Shown here in pieces: positions 61,685 through 64,000 of a stretch of DNA of 64,000 nucleotides. This stretch comes from Stenotrophobium rhamnosiphilum (GTDB lineage Bacteria > Pseudomonadota > Gammaproteobacteria > Nevskiales > Nevskiaceae): positions 558,001 to 622,000 of the forward strand of contig NZ_QANS01000002.1 of the NCBI RefSeq assembly GCF_003052265.1, read 5' to 3'. The translations under genes were made by a program, and so were the position numbers. How positions within the stretch are numbered: the first letter of the stretch is position 1; every line of letters starts with the position of its first letter. The notes below the pieces were generated by a model that did no database searches, was not told the DNA's origin, and saw only the letters and a program-made list of their open reading frames with translations.

Positions 61685-63907
61685 TTAGGTTACTTCTGAC
61701 TTGTACTTGTACGAGTAGTACCCGCCGTAACCGTATTTAGAAGCGCTTGCAGAAAGATCGTTGAAGATCACGCCATCGATACGGATGCCACTTTGATCCA
61801 TACGGCGCTGCGAAATTTGAACATCCTGAATCGTGCTGAGTCCACCACGCACGACAAGGAAATTGACGCCCGTTAACTTGCCGATAGAAATGCTATCCGC
61901 AAGATTTAAAGTGGGCGGTGTATCAATGATCACAAAGTCAAAAAGCTTGGATGCTTGCTGCAACATGGCCTGGAAGTTGCCATGCGTCAACAACTCAGCA
62001 GGATTGGGGGGAATCTTGCCCGTTGAAAGAAATCTCATCCGGCCACCATCAAATGAATGCACAGCAGCCTCAAGCGTTGAATTGCCCGTGATCACTTCTG
62101 ACAAACCAGGAGAGCGTGGCTTGCTGAGTGATTTGTGCACATGGCCCTTGCGCATATCAGCATCAATCAACAGCACTGTCTTTTCGGCATCCGACAACAA
62201 AAAGGCAAGGTTGGCTGCGACAAATGATTTGCCGATACCCGGTGTAGGGCCGTGAATAGCCACGATGTTGTTTTTGGCTTCTAGCAAGGCAAACTGCAAG
62301 CTGGTGCGCAAGCTTCTCAAACTTTCCACAGCAGGTTCTTGCGGAACTTCACGACACAAAAGCGGTGATGCCCCGCCTGTCAATACTTTGCGACGAATTG
62401 CGGCCTCAGTCTCACTATGGGGAATGGTGGCAAACACAGGCAAGCCCAACTGCACTTCGATTGCCTCTGGTGTTTCTAAAGCTCGTCGCAAAGCAACTTT
62501 AATAAAGATGGAGCCAATGCCTGCAAAAATTGCGATGAGAAAAGTCAAGGCAAGCACGATGGCGCCTTGGGGTTTATCTTTTCTCCAAGGCTGCACGGCA
62601 GCATCAACAATGCGCGCGTTGCCCACGGTGCCAGCCTTTGCCACTTTATATTCTTGTGCTTTGTTTAGCAGTTGAACATAAAGATCGTTAGCTACCTGCA
62701 CATCTCGTGTTAAACGGATGGTTTCTAATTCTGTTTGTGGCAGCCCTTTGAGCTGTCCTTCAATCTCACCCTTAGTCGCCTCTAGCTGGCTCAACTGCTG
62801 CTGCAGCGCCTGAACTGGAGGGCTAGCATCGGTAAAACGTAGCTTCATCTCACTACGTTGCAACCTCAGATTAGATATCTGCATTTCAACAGCAGTGGCT
62901 TGATCAAGAATTGCTTTACCAGCAACGCTCAGATCAACTGCTGCACCTTTTTGAGATCTAAAGGCCTGTAAAGCCGCTTCAGCGGTCGTCAGCTGTCGGC
63001 GCAAATCAGGCAATTGCTGATCTAAAAACTGCAAAGACTTGCTGGCTTGCTCAGAGTGGATTTCAACATTTTGTCGGGTATAGCTGTTCATCACCCCGTT
63101 CAAAATATTGGTAATGCGAACAGGATCCTCCCCCAACATTGAAAGCCCAATGATCCCTGTTTGCTTACCCTTTTCTGCAATGCTGAGGTTGCCCTGCAGA
63201 GCAGCCACAACTGCGTCAGTGCGGTAGCTTGTAACGACGAACTCAGTGTCGGGAGATGCCGTTAACGCGCGAACAAAAATCGAAACTTGGCCTCCCGCAA
63301 AATTGGCAGCTGCTGCTTGGCCTACGCGTCCGCTCAGTATTTTCTGCCCATCCGGGCCTTCAAGCGTATAGGCCCCTGCTGCCCCCGCACGGAGAATCAT
63401 CGAAGTGGATTTGGCTCCGTGAAAGCTCGCCGGAACTTCTAAGCGACTCACGTCAATCTGCTCATCACCCCATGCGTAGCCACCGCCGATAGCACTGAAC
63501 ACTTCACCTAGGCCACGACGAACGAGAGCATCACCCCATAAAGGGAAACGATGCGGCTCAGCCTCAACCGTCAAATTGAGCTGCTCTACAACAGGCAGGA
63601 TCACCGAACGCGAAAGCATGACTTGGATTTCTGCACCAGCTTCCGTGTTTGAATTGGAGCCTAGCGCTGTACTGATATCTTGCAAGCCTGGAATCGGCAA
63701 TTGTTGCTGCTCAATCTGCACCAGCGCATCCGCCTTATAAATAGGCGTTGCAACAAATAAATAAAACACGCCGATAAACAGTACGGAGGCAGCAACCACC
63801 ACACCTAAAAGATAGTGCTGGCGAACGGTGTCCAAAATTTGACGGAGATCGATCTCTCCATCCTGCATCGCGGCACTAATGGATCGGGCGTGCGTATCGT
63901 TAGTCAT
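61685..63907 (-). CDS. Wzc-type polysaccharide chain-length regulator/tyrosine autokinase
   Basis: The 740-residue inner-membrane protein has an N-terminal Wzz domain (about 15-110, first membrane helix about 35-53), a large periplasmic coiled-coil region (about 280-430), a second membrane helix (about 447-470), and a cytoplasmic BY-kinase domain. The kinase has Walker A GPTPGIGKS, Walker A' LLIDADMRKG and Walker B FVIIDTPP. The C-terminus ends in a tyrosine cluster (YGYGGYYSYKYKSE) that is autophosphorylated in Wzc. It controls capsule or exopolysaccharide length and export. The preceding gene ends 7 bases upstream, so it is inside an operon that extends beyond the window. Confidence 0.93.
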   Translation of the reverse strand: MTNDTHARSISAAMQDGEIDLRQILDTVRQHYLLGVVVAASVLFIGVFYLFVATPIYKADALVQIEQQQLPIPGLQDISTALGSNSNTEAGAEIQVMLSRSVILPVVEQLNLTVEAEPHRFPLWGDALVRRGLGEVFSAIGGGYAWGDEQIDVSRLEVPASFHGAKSTSMILRAGAAGAYTLEGPDGQKILSGRVGQAAAANFAGGQVSIFVRALTASPDTEFVVTSYRTDAVVAALQGNLSIAEKGKQTGIIGLSMLGEDPVRITNILNGVMNSYTRQNVEIHSEQASKSLQFLDQQLPDLRRQLTTAEAALQAFRSQKGAAVDLSVAGKAILDQATAVEMQISNLRLQRSEMKLRFTDASPPVQALQQQLSQLEATKGEIEGQLKGLPQTELETIRLTRDVQVANDLYVQLLNKAQEYKVAKAGTVGNARIVDAAVQPWRKDKPQGAIVLALTFLIAIFAGIGSIFIKVALRRALETPEAIEVQLGLPVFATIPHSETEAAIRRKVLTGGASPLLCREVPQEPAVESLRSLRTSLQFALLEAKNNIVAIHGPTPGIGKSFVAANLAFLLSDAEKTVLLIDADMRKGHVHKSLSKPRSPGLSEVITGNSTLEAAVHSFDGGRMRFLSTGKIPPNPAELLTHGNFQAMLQQASKLFDFVIIDTPPTLNLADSISIGKLTGVNFLVVRGGLSTIQDVQISQRRMDQSGIRIDGVIFNDLSASASKYGYGGYYSYKYKSEVT

Positions 63908-63914
63908 TATTTTC

Positions 63915-64000
63915 TCAAGATGCAGTCATTGCTGATTCTTTCAGCATCAAAGCGTCATCAATACTGGCGACCACTACCTCGTGGCATTGATCAAAATACC
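63915..64000 (-). CDS. 3' end of a gene upstream of the tyrosine kinase (partial)
   Basis: On the minus strand an open frame enters from the window edge and ends at TGA 63917-63915, giving the last 28 residues (YFDQCHEVVVASIDDALMLKE, then SAMTAS). The stop lies 7 bases before the kinase start, so the genes are coupled. In Wzc loci this position often holds the cognate low-molecular-weight tyrosine phosphatase or the Wza export protein. The fragment is too short to decide, although its FDQC...I..A pattern is compatible with a phosphatase C-terminal helix. Confidence 0.5.
   Translation of the reverse strand, partial: YFDQCHEVVVASIDDALMLKESAMTAS

Overview
The window is a stretch of proteobacterial chromosome, most probably gammaproteobacterial. 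proC-yggT-metX-metW-DUF4426 is a characteristic gammaproteobacterial order. The blocks ndk-rlmN-pilW-rodZ-ispG-hisS-yfgM-bamB-der, aroQ-accB-accC and cysE-trmJ-suhB are shared by gamma- and betaproteobacteria, so a betaproteobacterium is not fully excluded. I see no rRNA, tRNA, CRISPR array, integrase, transposase or prophage block, and no gene-free stretch longer than about 300 bases.

1-7.6 kb is an accessory envelope/stress island: small membrane and secreted proteins, a collagen-like lipoprotein, a Crp/Fnr-family regulator, a hybrid histidine kinase with an outputless REC-PAS partner, and a DUF4398 lipoprotein plus OmpA-type lipoprotein. Six copies of a 16-bp dyad with CRP/FNR geometry (5-N6-5, consensus TGTAC-N6-GYACA) lie 57-135 bases upstream of five start codons here, including the Crp-family gene itself. 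This looks like a compact autoregulated regulon and is the most interesting signal in the window.

7.6-31.7 kb is metabolic. It holds metE/metR with a perfect MetR box overlapping the metR start codon; a thioesterase and a lipid-modification trio (DUF1295, cyclopropane synthase-like enzyme, exported protein); purU; an acyl-CoA synthetase; a strictosidine synthase-like protein; a CaiB/TauD-like/BASS-transporter operon; a Tat-exported phospholipase C; ilvA; and the proC-yggT-metX-metW-DUF4426 run. After these come a beta-barrel-like protein, a hydrolase and an unknown exported protein.

31.7-44.7 kb holds an HTTM-DCC fusion with tatD, ilvD, an NAD(P)-binding protein divergent from a LysR regulator, a 1-Cys peroxiredoxin, a MATE exporter, cutA with a stand-alone DsbD N-terminal domain and a TlpA-like thioredoxin, aroQ-accB-accC, and an orphan endolysin-like M15 peptidase.

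44.7-59.7 kb is mostly one long minus-strand housekeeping run (der back to ndk, then iscA, an IscS-IscU fusion, a second cysteine desulfurase, cysE and trmJ), with suhB divergent. The Fe-S block is unusual: the scaffold is fused to the desulfurase and lacks one cluster ligand, and a decayed 3' end of a second iscA-like gene sits beside a hairpin-rich repeat. The window ends with rmlA-rmlB facing a Wzc-like tyrosine kinase and the 3' end of one more gene, the start of a surface-polysaccharide locus.
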